Of a stretch of 36,377 nt of DNA, positions 29,965 through 36,377 are shown piece after piece. The translations under genes were made by a program, and so were the position numbers. The DNA is from an uncultured Oscillospiraceae bacterium (GTDB taxonomy: Bacteria > Bacillota > Clostridia > Oscillospirales > Oscillospiraceae). The notes under the pieces are model-generated. The model saw nothing but the letters and a program-made list of their open reading frames with translations. It did no database searches and was not told the origin of the DNA. The stretch spans positions 1 through 36,377 of the forward strand of contig CANQPU010000018.1 of NCBI GenBank assembly GCA_947625815.1, written 5' to 3'. Position 1 is the stretch's first letter. Each line of letters starts with the position of its first letter.

Positions 29965-30564
29965 TCATTTCGTGCCGGAGCTGAATTCCACCGCGTCCCG
30001 CGGGACCTTTACGGCCTGGGCCGCGGGCAGGTTATAGCCGGCTATGACGATCTCCCCGTCCCGTATCTCAAGGACCGTCACCCCGGCGTTGATGAGCCGG
30101 GTCCTGCCGCTGCCGATGGCGCCGCCCGAGAGGGCCCTCAGCACGGCGTTGATGGTGCCTCCGTGGCTCACCGCCGCGAAATCGCCGTCCAGCTCCGCCG
30201 CCCGCCGGCCGATCACCGCCAGGGCCCTTTGGGCCACCCTGTCCAGCGGCTCCAGGTCGTCGGCGTATCTCTCGGGGTCAAAGATGTCCACCACCTTCCC
30301 CGAGACGCTGCCGAAATCCCGCTCCGTCAGGTCCGGCTCGGCATAGACCCGCGCTCCCACGGTCCGGGCGATCTCCTCCGCCGTCCTCACGGCCCTTTGC
30401 AGGGGACTTGTCAGCACCGCGGAGAGTCGGACACCCCGGAAGGCCGCGGCCACGGCCCGGGCCTGCTCCAGCCCCTCCCCGTCCAGCGGCACGTCCTCGC
30501 GCCCCTGGATCCGGCTCTCCCGGTTCCACTCCGTCTCTCCGTGGCGGATGAGGTACACCCTCAA
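29965..30564 (-). CDS. Histidine phosphatase family protein (phosphoglycerate mutase-like)
   Basis: 199 residues. The catalytic RHGETEWN at 7-14 gives the phospho-His; a second His in VSHGG (near 133) and a Glu/Arg pocket complete the fold. Members range from phosphoglycerate mutases to phosphatases of cobalamin precursors and other small phosphates, so the substrate is open. Its start overlaps the end of the TetR gene by four bases, so the two are one operon and the regulator may respond to what this enzyme handles. Confidence 0.88.
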   Translation of the reverse strand: MRVYLIRHGETEWNRESRIQGREDVPLDGEGLEQARAVAAAFRGVRLSAVLTSPLQRAVRTAEEIARTVGARVYAEPDLTERDFGSVSGKVVDIFDPERYADDLEPLDRVAQRALAVIGRRAAELDGDFAAVSHGGTINAVLRALSGGAIGSGRTRLINAGVTVLEIRDGEIVIAGYNLPAAQAVKVPRDAVEFSSGTK

Positions 30565-31190
30565 GACCGTCCCTCCTCATACTTCCTAAAGCGCCTCTCC
30601 ACCGGCGGCTGGATCCGGGTGAGCTCCACAAATCCGCTGACGCCGTAATTGCACAGGTCCGTGAGCATGGCGGCCATCTTTTCCGGCGGCTCGGCCGAGC
30701 CCCCGGCCAGCCACTCCTGGAGCACCTTCACCACCCCGTAGGAGATAAAGGCGTAGAGCTTCTCCAGCACATCCCTGGGGGTCTCGGGGCTGACGCCGCT
30801 CCACTGGACGATGCACATGTCATGGGCGACCCGGATGACCCGGGCCAGGAATTCCCGGTCCCCGTTGGGGCCGAAGAGGGCGCTTGCCAGCTCCCGCCGA
30901 TCCCGGAGCGCGCAGAGGGCCTGGGTGAAGATCCGCTCCACATCCTCCGCCTGCTGGAAGGACGTCACCTCGGCCAGCAGATCCAGATAAAACTCGTTCT
31001 CCACCTGGGTCAGAAGCTGTTCGGGGCTGGCGTAGTGGGCGTAAAAGGTCCCCCGGTTGATATCCGCCGCGGCGCAGAGCTCCTTCACCGTGATCCGGTT
31101 CACCGGTTTCTCCAGCAGCAGCCCAAGAAGCGCCCGCCTCAGTGCCTCCCGGGTGAATTGGGACCGTCTGTTGTCCTTGATATTGGCCAT
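30561..31190 (-). CDS. TetR/AcrR-family transcriptional regulator
   Basis: 209 residues. Residues about 10-58 are the TetR DNA-binding domain (ITVKELCAAADINRGTFYAHYASPEQLL). The rest is a helical ligand-binding and dimer part of the group with long aromatic-rich helices (TetR_C_7-like, my impression). GGAGGAG precedes the ATG at 31190. It is divergent from the E2-like gene across 149 bases with back-to-back promoters, so it likely controls both itself and that gene. Confidence 0.9.
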   Translation of the reverse strand: MANIKDNRRSQFTREALRRALLGLLLEKPVNRITVKELCAAADINRGTFYAHYASPEQLLTQVENEFYLDLLAEVTSFQQAEDVERIFTQALCALRDRRELASALFGPNGDREFLARVIRVAHDMCIVQWSGVSPETPRDVLEKLYAFISYGVVKVLQEWLAGGSAEPPEKMAAMLTDLCNYGVSGFVELTRIQPPVERRFRKYEEGRS

Positions 31191-31207
31191 GCTTCTCCTC
31201 CTATGCT

Positions 31208-31250
31208 CGCATTATGCGGACATTATAGCACATTTCTGTCACAAACGCAA
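31208..31250 (-). promoter_or_regulatory. Promoter and candidate operator of the TetR gene
   Basis: On the minus strand TTGCGT (31245-31250) and TATAAT (31222-31227) are 17 bases apart. Just downstream an 11-base palindrome CGCATTATGCG (31208-31218) covers the start point, a natural repressor site. TGTCAC occurs twice in direct order nearby (near 31237 and 31256). Confidence 0.55.
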
Positions 31251-31277
31251 CACCGTGTCACTTTAGTGGAAAAACAG

Positions 31278-31306
31278 TTGCATCTTTTCAGGATCTGTAT
31301 TATACT
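31278..31306 (+). promoter_or_regulatory. Promoter of the E2-like gene
   Basis: TTGCAT (31278-31283) and TATACT (31301-31306) are 17 bases apart; the leader is about 27 bases. Confidence 0.75.
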
Positions 31307-31339
31307 TTGTATATCTATGGGAAGAAGTGAGGAATCCCG

Positions 31340-32221
31340 ATGTCGAAAAAAGACAAAACACCTGTTTTTCCGAAAAACAAGCCAGGCCGCCGCATCCGCG
31401 GCATGTCTCCGTATATGCGCATCACGGCCTTTGTCATGCGCGACCGGGGCGACGCCTCCAACTATTTCAGGGACAGCGTGGAGGTCACGGAGCTGGAGCG
31501 GTTCATGCGGGAAAAGCGCCGCGAGGGCTATCCCGGTCTTGGGATGCTCCACATGTTTATCGCCTCCTACGTGCGCACCATCAGCCAGAAGCCCCAGCTC
31601 AACCGGTACATAAACGGCCAGCGGGCCTACGCGCGCAAGAACATCGAGGTGGTCATGACCGTCAAGAAGACCATGGAGGAAAACGGCGGCGAGACCTCCA
31701 TCAAGGTTATCTTTGAGCCCACCGACACGGTCTACGACGTCTACAACAAGCTCAACGCCGCCATCGATCACGTGAAAAACGGCTCCGAGACGGCCACCGG
31801 GGACCTGGCGGGCATTCTGGTGAAGATCCCCCGGCTGCTCCTGAAGTTCCTCGTCTGGATCCTGTGCATCCTGGACTACTTCCACATCCTGCCCAAGCTC
31901 GTCCTGGAGGCCAGCCCCTTCCACGGCTCCATGATCATCACCGACATCGGCTCTCTGGGCATCCCGCCCATCTACCATCACCTCTACAACTTCGGAAATC
32001 TCCCCATCTTCATCGCCTTCGGCGCCAAGCACAGAGTCTATGAGATGAACAAGGACGGCGCGGTGGAGGAGCGGCGCTATGTGGACTACACCATCGTCAC
32101 CGACGAGCGCATCTGCGACGGCTACAACTACGCCCAGGGCCTCAAAATGCTCAAGCACAACCTGATGCACCCCGAGCGCCTGGAGGTCCCGCCCGAGAAG
32201 GTCGTTCAGGACATCTACTGA
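31340..32221 (+). CDS. 2-oxo acid dehydrogenase E2 / CAT-fold acyltransferase-like protein lacking the catalytic His
   Basis: 293 residues. The chain resembles the catalytic domain of dihydrolipoyl acyltransferases and chloramphenicol acetyltransferase: RRIRGMSPYMRITAFVM at the start, a VTVKK strand, MIITDIGSLGI at 198-208 and VDYTIVTDERICDGYNYA at 248-265. There is no lipoyl domain and no E1-binding domain. The family motif His-x3-Asp-Gly reads E-R-I-C-D-G at 256-261, so the catalytic base His is Glu. A hydrophobic stretch at about 160-188 is unusual and could dip into a membrane. No dehydrogenase subunits are nearby. It may bind an acyl-CoA or act by another mechanism. ybaK follows after one base. 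Confidence 0.75.
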   Translation: MSKKDKTPVFPKNKPGRRIRGMSPYMRITAFVMRDRGDASNYFRDSVEVTELERFMREKRREGYPGLGMLHMFIASYVRTISQKPQLNRYINGQRAYARKNIEVVMTVKKTMEENGGETSIKVIFEPTDTVYDVYNKLNAAIDHVKNGSETATGDLAGILVKIPRLLLKFLVWILCILDYFHILPKLVLEASPFHGSMIITDIGSLGIPPIYHHLYNFGNLPIFIAFGAKHRVYEMNKDGAVEERRYVDYTIVTDERICDGYNYAQGLKMLKHNLMHPERLEVPPEKVVQDIY

Positions 32222-32222
32222 T

Positions 32223-32705
32223 ATGGCGCAGAAGACGGAAAAGACCAACGTCATGCGTCTGCTTGAGCAGCACGACGTGGACTACATCGCCCGGGATTAC
32301 TCCGGGACAGGCGCCGTCAGCGGCGCGGACGTGGCCCGCGTTCTGGGGCTCGACCCGGACAGCGTGTTCAAAACGCTGGTGACGGCGGCCTCCTCCGGCG
32401 CCCACTATGTCTTCATGGTCCCGGTGGAGCGGGAGCTGAACCTCAAAAAGGCCGCCCGCGCCGTGGGCGAGAAGAGCGTCTCCATGATCAGGCAGAGGGA
32501 CCTGCTGCCCCTCACCGGCTACATCCACGGCGGCTGCTCCCCCATCGGCATGAAAAAGCCCTTCCCCACCGTCATAGACGAGACGGCGGAGCTTTTTGAT
32601 ACCATTGCCTTCAGCGCCGGAAAGATCGGGTTTCAGGTGGAGCTGGGGCTTGCCGGCCTCCGGCGGGTCATCCCGGTAACGAGCGCGGATATCTGCGAGG
32701 ACTGA
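32223..32705 (+). CDS. ybaK: Cys-tRNA(Pro)/Cys-tRNA(Cys) deacylase YbaK/EbsC
   Basis: 160 residues. YbaK removes cysteine wrongly attached to tRNA-Pro by prolyl-tRNA synthetase. Features: the DYSGTGAVSGADVARVLGL opening, the catalytic lysine in VFKTLVT, ELNLKKAARAVGEKSVSM and the ending TGYIHGGCSPIGMKKPFPTVID, all standard. It begins one base after the stop of the E2-like gene, so both are on one mRNA, and a terminator follows. Confidence 0.93.
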   Translation: MAQKTEKTNVMRLLEQHDVDYIARDYSGTGAVSGADVARVLGLDPDSVFKTLVTAASSGAHYVFMVPVERELNLKKAARAVGEKSVSMIRQRDLLPLTGYIHGGCSPIGMKKPFPTVIDETAELFDTIAFSAGKIGFQVELGLAGLRRVIPVTSADICED

Positions 32706-32708
32706 TCA

Positions 32709-32748
32709 GGTCCCCGACCGGTCGAAAAGCCGTCGGGGGCCTTTTTTT
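32709..32748 (+). terminator. Terminator after ybaK
   Basis: Arms 32709-32718 and 32732-32741 pair over 10 bp with one G-T pair and are followed by seven T. Confidence 0.8.
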
Positions 32749-32783
32749 GCGTCGCCGGCACGGTCTGAAAATGTCGTGATCTG

Positions 32784-32812
32784 TTGAATTTTACCGTTCC
32801 GGATGGTATAAT
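32784..32812 (+). promoter_or_regulatory. Promoter of the NACHT gene
   Basis: TTGAAT (32784-32789) and TATAAT (32807-32812) are 17 bases apart, so the gene is expressed on its own; the leader is about 48 bases. Confidence 0.75.
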
Positions 32813-32866
32813 CTTCTTATACGCGGATATTTTACCAATCCGTATTCCAAAAAAGGAGGGCTCCCC

Positions 32867-35575
32867 ATGACTGTCCTGTCCGGCGCCGCGCTGAACGTCC
32901 TGAGCAGCGCCATCTATGATATCATCAAGCTCTTTGCGCTGAAATATTATCGCAGCCGTTCGGGGGCCCTGCCGAAGGACCTCCGCGCCTCTATCGAGCA
33001 GGAGCTCCGGGATAACCTGCCGGAGGATCTGGCCTTCCTCTTCGATTCCGGCACCTTCACCTCCTACTTCCGCTCCCCGCAGTTCCTCGATCTGATCAAC
33101 TCCTACCTGGAGTACAAGCTTGTGTACAACCGGTACGCCTTCGGCCCGACGGCGCATCCCGCCCTGAAAAAGGCGGAGGTCGTCACCGACGAGGAGATCA
33201 TCGACTTCATCAGCGCCGGGATCCTGGGCCTTTACGGGGAAAATTCCGTGGTGCCCGCCCCGTCTTACGATGAGATCGCCCGCGGGTGCCGGTTCATCTT
33301 CGACACCGCCGAGAGGGCGCTGGCCAGGAGTCTGTCCGCTGAGAGCGCCCAGATGCTGCGCCTGATCAACCTCAGAAACGACGAATATTTCAGGCAGCTC
33401 TCAGGAAGGCTGAAGGAGCTTCTTGACGTGGTCAAAAAGCTCATGGACAGGCCCGTGTGCCCTGTCGATGAGGATTTCGAGAGCCGGCGCGCGGAATATC
33501 ACCGCATCCTCAAGGAGAAAAACTCCCAGGCGCGCATCTATCTGCTGGACAAGTTCCCCTTTGACGAATTCTATGTCCCGCCCGAGCTTCAGGTCGTCGG
33601 CGACGACCGGGACGAGAACCGCGGCTTATCCGCCGTATCGCTGTCCCGGAGGTTCATGCCCCAGGTGTCCGGCTGGCAGGATATTTTCCTCCGCAGCCGC
33701 ATAGTCTATCTCGTCGGCGGCGCCGGGTACGGCAAGACCCTGTTCACCAAGAAGCTCATCAACGATTACGATAAACTCCACAGCTTCCGCAGCGATGACT
33801 ACCTGGTGATCTACGGGGAGCTGAAATCCTTCTTCCCCAACAACTCCGACACCCCCATCTCCCTGGTGGATTTCCTGCGCAACAGCATCAAGGCCAGCAC
33901 CCTGATCGACGTGAGCGCCGATTTCGTCCGGCACTACCTGGATTCCGGCCGCTGTCTCATCCTCCTGGACGCCCTGGACGAGGTGGAAAAATCCAAGCGC
34001 GTCGGTCTTCACGAGACCGTCATATCCAATCTCAAGGCCCAGAATCCCGGGAACATGGTCTGCATCACCTCCCGCGACCGCGGCTTTATCCCGGAGGAAA
34101 ACGTGGAGGTGATCCGGATCCTCCCCCTGACCCCCAGACAGATCGGGCAGTACGTGGACAACATCATCAAGCTGGGCAAGTTCGAGGCGGAGGACAAGAA
34201 GTCCTTTATGCGTCAGTCCGAGGTCCTGGTCAACAAGGGCTTCCTCAACAGCTTCCTGGTGCTGTCCCTGCTCATCAATATCTACAAAGGCGAGCGGGAG
34301 CTTCCCGAAAACAAGCTGGATCTCTACCGCAAGTGCTTCGAGTACATCGCCAACCGGCGGGAGCGCGAAAAAACGGACAGGGGCTTCAACTGGCAGCTGA
34401 TCTCCCCGATCATGAAGGACAACACCTTCATAGAGCTGGCCAGAATGTGCGTCCCCAACAACTCGGATATCGACAAGCGCGATATCAAGGCCCGGCTCGT
34501 GGAGATCTACACGGCCAAATACGGCTCCGAGGCCCTGGCGGACAACGCGGTCGAGGAATTTCTGCGTTTCTGCTCGGACAGGACGGAGCTCTTTGTCCCC
34601 ACCGCCGAGGAGAAATACAAATTCTTTCACCGCTCGTTCTTCGAGTTCTTCTATTCCTCCTACATCGCCCTGCGGTGCAGCGACGCCGGGACCATGCTGG
34701 AGGAGATGCGGAAATTCGACGTGGATTCGGAGGTCTTCGAGCTGACGGTCGCCATTCTCAAGCAGAACGACGAGCAGAAGTACCAGTCCCTTGTGGAGCT
34801 GATGCTGGATCAGGCCCGGGAGGAGCTTACCGGCAGTCCGGACAGCTTCCCGGTCTTCAACATCCTGCTCCTGGCCATGCAGGTGGTGGATGACGCCCTG
34901 TACAGGCAGAGATTCGTGGAGCTCCTCGTCGAGTTCAAGGACCTGCTGCTCAGCAGCAACGAGAACCTCCACAACCTTGCGCTCATTGCCGCCCTTTTTG
35001 AAAACGATCAGGCCTCCGCGGAAAAAATCTGCTCTGCCTACCGGGAGGAGGGGCTGGTCGTCCTGGCGAGGGACATCGATTACATCTTTGACCAGTGCGA
35101 CGCCTTTGAGGGCCAGGATGGCCAGGCGCTTTCCGATATGATCCTGGAGCGCGCCCCCCTGCCAAACGGGATGCGATTCATGTCTCTCCCCGACGAAGAT
35201 GCCCCGTTCTACATCCCACTCATCAACCGGTATGTGGATCCACTCACCTCCGTCGCCGGCCTGACGCCGGAGACAGTCCGGGGCATCTGCAAGTCCTTCT
35301 CCCCCGGCAACTACAAAAAACGCGCCGCCAGGATCACCTCTTATATCGACAAGCTCAAAACGCTTCCCGCCGACGACCTGAGAAAGGTCATCGAAAAAAT
35401 AGCCCGCCCCGATCTGACGCTGATCTGCGACCCGATCCCGGACCTGCCTGAGTTGGGCCTCCCCGAGCTGGACCTCTCGGAGTTTCCGGATGTGCCCGAT
35501 ATAGAGGAGTATGCCGACATAACGGATCTGGATATCCCGGAGGATCTGGATATCCCGGATCCTGACGACCTGTGA
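32867..35575 (+). CDS. NACHT-domain STAND NTPase, NLR-like
   Basis: 902 residues, ATG behind GGAGGG. Residues 1-230 are helical and unrecognised, with two hydrophobic patches (about 8-28 and 110-123); this is where bacterial NACHT proteins carry an effector or helical N-domain. The NACHT ATPase spans about 275-480: Walker A GGAGYGKT at 284-291, Walker B LILLDALDEV at 364-373, sensor TSRDRG at 401-406. The winged-helix part ends with FFHRSFFEFFYSSY at 587-599, the usual NACHT closing motif. Then come about 200 residues of helical repeats, likely the sensor, and an acidic Pro/Leu/Asp tail from about 857. Such proteins often detect phage and trigger cell death or arrest. It stands alone, with its own promoter and terminator, between ybaK and a tRNA cluster. 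Confidence 0.88.
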   Translation: MTVLSGAALNVLSSAIYDIIKLFALKYYRSRSGALPKDLRASIEQELRDNLPEDLAFLFDSGTFTSYFRSPQFLDLINSYLEYKLVYNRYAFGPTAHPALKKAEVVTDEEIIDFISAGILGLYGENSVVPAPSYDEIARGCRFIFDTAERALARSLSAESAQMLRLINLRNDEYFRQLSGRLKELLDVVKKLMDRPVCPVDEDFESRRAEYHRILKEKNSQARIYLLDKFPFDEFYVPPELQVVGDDRDENRGLSAVSLSRRFMPQVSGWQDIFLRSRIVYLVGGAGYGKTLFTKKLINDYDKLHSFRSDDYLVIYGELKSFFPNNSDTPISLVDFLRNSIKASTLIDVSADFVRHYLDSGRCLILLDALDEVEKSKRVGLHETVISNLKAQNPGNMVCITSRDRGFIPEENVEVIRILPLTPRQIGQYVDNIIKLGKFEAEDKKSFMRQSEVLVNKGFLNSFLVLSLLINIYKGERELPENKLDLYRKCFEYIANRREREKTDRGFNWQLISPIMKDNTFIELARMCVPNNSDIDKRDIKARLVEIYTAKYGSEALADNAVEEFLRFCSDRTELFVPTAEEKYKFFHRSFFEFFYSSYIALRCSDAGTMLEEMRKFDVDSEVFELTVAILKQNDEQKYQSLVELMLDQAREELTGSPDSFPVFNILLLAMQVVDDALYRQRFVELLVEFKDLLLSSNENLHNLALIAALFENDQASAEKICSAYREEGLVVLARDIDYIFDQCDAFEGQDGQALSDMILERAPLPNGMRFMSLPDEDAPFYIPLINRYVDPLTSVAGLTPETVRGICKSFSPGNYKKRAARITSYIDKLKTLPADDLRKVIEKIARPDLTLICDPIPDLPELGLPELDLSEFPDVPDIEEYADITDLDIPEDLDIPDPDDL
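35524..35559 (+). repeat. 18-bp tandem repeat in the 3' end of the NACHT gene
   Basis: GGATCTGGATATCCCGGA occurs twice head to tail (35524-35541 and 35542-35559), coding two D-L-D-I-P-E/D units of the acidic tail. Copy-number change here would lengthen or shorten the tail in frame. Confidence 0.9.
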
Positions 35576-35613
35576 GGCGTATTCCTTTACAATACGGAGT
35601 GACCGCGCAAAGC

Positions 35614-35643
35614 AAAAAGGACCTGCAAAAGCAGGTCCTTTTT
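35614..35643 (+). terminator. Terminator of the NACHT gene
   Basis: Perfect 13-bp arms 35614-35626 and 35631-35643, loop AAAA, ending in TTTTT. The A-rich other side means it can also end the leftward tRNA transcript whose last gene touches it. Confidence 0.88.
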
Positions 35644-35718
35644 GGCAGGGGTTGAAGGGATCGAACCCTCGGCCTACGGTTTTGGAGACCGCCGCTCTAC
35701 CAGCTGAGCTAAACCCCT
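35643..35718 (-). tRNA. tRNA-Trp (anticodon CCA)
   Basis: 76 bases including an encoded 3' CCA. Acceptor AGGGGTT pairs with AACCCCT, the anticodon loop is CTCCAAA on a GCGGT/ACCGT-type stem, and the T arm has GGTTCGATCC. It is the last tRNA of the cluster behind the 5S gene. Confidence 0.95.
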
Positions 35719-35939
35719 ATAAAAATTTAAATTTTCTTCCTTTTTAAACCCAAAATCGAGTCCAGCGAAGCGAGTCGCGTTTGGAGAGGACTGCGCCCGC
35801 AGGCGCGTTTCGAAGGCCAACCGCCCGGAACGGGCGGCTCTTAGGCCGGAGATGGAGCGAACCGTGCGACTGAGGGGTGAGGCAGGCGCCCATGGCGTCA
35901 GCCGAGCCCCGAGGCAGAGCCGGTTCCGCGACGACGCCG
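35719..35939. repeat. Palindrome-rich spacer between tRNA-Trp and tRNA-Met
   Basis: About 220 GC-rich bases with several short hairpins (for example arms near 35820-35838, CCGCCC with GGGCGG). On the minus strand it includes a CCCCTCAGTC segment and a later GGCCTAAGAGCCGCC segment, which remind me of a dispersed repeat family in gut Clostridia genomes. No open frame or RNA family is recognised. Assignment as a repeat is a recollection, not a search result. Confidence 0.4.
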
Positions 35940-36016
35940 TGGTGGGCCTTCAGGGACTCGAACCCCGGACCGACCGGTTATGAGCCGGTTGCTCTAACCA
36001 ACTGAGCTAAAGGCCC
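35940..36016 (-). tRNA. tRNA-Met (anticodon CAT; tRNA-Ile2 not excluded)
   Basis: 77 bases including encoded CCA. Acceptor GGGCCTT pairs with AAGGCCC, and the anticodon loop CTCATAA lies on an ACCGG/CCGGT stem. It is not initiator Met, since the 5' end is paired and the anticodon stem lacks three G-C pairs in the initiator order. Whether C34 is changed to lysidine, making it Ile2, cannot be seen in DNA. Confidence 0.88.
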
Positions 36017-36026
36017 ATGGTAAGAA

Positions 36027-36058
36027 GCAAAGCCGCCGCCTTTTGGCAGCGGCTTTGC
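36027..36058 (-). terminator. Terminator-like hairpin between tRNA-Asn and tRNA-Met
   Basis: Arms 36027-36040 and 36045-36058 pair over 14 bp with one mismatch and loop AAAA on the minus strand. The T run after it is poor (TTCTTA), so it may be a processing signal or a leaky terminator. Confidence 0.5.
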
Positions 36059-36061
36059 CGT

Positions 36062-36137
36062 TGGCGCCTCCTGTAGGACTCGAACCTACGACACCGCGGT
36101 TAACAGCCGCGTGCTCTACCGACTGAGCTAAGGAGGC
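36062..36137 (-). tRNA. tRNA-Asn (anticodon GTT)
   Basis: 76 bases including encoded CCA. Acceptor GCCTCCT pairs with AGGAGGC, the anticodon loop CTGTTAA sits on a CGCGG/CCGCG stem, and the T loop is GGTTCGAGTCC. It is the first tRNA after 5S rRNA. Confidence 0.96.
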
Positions 36138-36178
36138 AAATGGCGAAACCCGCCGATTAAGCGGGTCTCACTATTTGT

Positions 36179-36294
<116 letters not shown>

Positions 36295-36377
36295 TGATTC
36301 AAGGCTTGCGCCCTGAGAACTGAACAAATGGAGGAGAGGGAACGAAGCATAGAGCCTGCCATTCTTCAGGTCAAGCC
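36295..36377 (-). other. Spacer between 23S and 5S rRNA, cut by window edge
   Basis: On the minus strand it contains TTGTTCAGTTCTCAGGGCGC, a segment usual in Firmicutes rRNA spacers, which takes part in processing of the precursor. The 23S 3' end is not yet reached. Confidence 0.7.

Noticed and set aside
36138-36178. Terminator between 5S and tRNA-Asn
   Set aside because: A short CCCGC/GCGGG hairpin exists but has only TTT after it and the tRNAs follow at once; more likely an RNA-processing structure, so not listed as a terminator.

Overview
The window looks like a chromosomal segment of a GC-rich Gram-positive anaerobe of the class Clostridia, most likely an Oscillospiraceae-type gut bacterium. 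This is inferred from strong AGGAGG-type ribosome binding sites, the rpmH-rnpA-yidD-yidC-jag cluster, RlmH, Mrp with a Cys-rich N-terminus, a clostridial two-domain SSB-like protein, TnpV, HicAB, and a 5S rRNA/tRNA cluster of Firmicutes type. No 16S or 23S gene is in the window, so the genus is not settled.

Region 1 (1 to about 6400) is accessory DNA, clearly more AT-rich at its left end than the rest. It starts with a tightly packed plus-strand operon: an EcoRI-type adenine methyltransferase (5' end cut by the window edge), a DUF262-HNH nuclease, an Abi_C/HEPN-like abortive infection protein and an unrecognised coiled-coil/membrane-tail protein. This reads as a restriction plus abortive-infection defence cassette. 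Mobile-element debris follows: a stalk-domain protein, transposon protein TnpV, an array of six perfect hairpins, a HicAB toxin-antitoxin pair with its own promoter and operator, and two small Xre-type regulators.

Region 2 (6400 to 13000) is GC-rich core. An mrp/NBP35 ATPase and an L-fucose/L-arabinose isomerase family protein are read leftward. Divergent from them is a rightward run of murA, rlmH, a DUF2007-like gene and a phosphohexomutase, closed by a strong terminator.

Region 3 (13000 to 14900) is a leftward cluster of four small unrecognised genes behind one strong promoter. The first gene carries an in-frame TGA near its 5' end.

Region 4 (15000 to 18700) is the leftward rpmH-rnpA-yidD-yidC-jag operon, with acpP as last gene. 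A 159-bp MITE is inserted exactly at the acpP stop codon. dnaA is not next to rpmH; a divergent cysteine desulfidase-like gene is there instead.

Region 5 (20000 to 28100) holds a 300-bp inverted-repeat intergenic element, a phoB-phoR-nptA-like phosphate operon with a candidate Pho box, a PopT/DUF368 undecaprenyl-phosphate translocase homologue, an SSB-like protein, pyruvate kinase and a purine phosphoribosyltransferase.

Region 6 (28200 to 35600) holds an NCS2 purine permease, a histidine phosphatase with a TetR regulator, an E2/CAT-fold acyltransferase-like protein lacking the usual catalytic His, a YbaK/EbsC deacylase and a 902-residue NACHT NTPase that may be a bacterial NLR-like defence protein.

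Region 7 (35640 to the end) is the tail of a leftward rRNA operon: 5S rRNA, tRNA-Asn, tRNA-Met (or Ile2) and tRNA-Trp.
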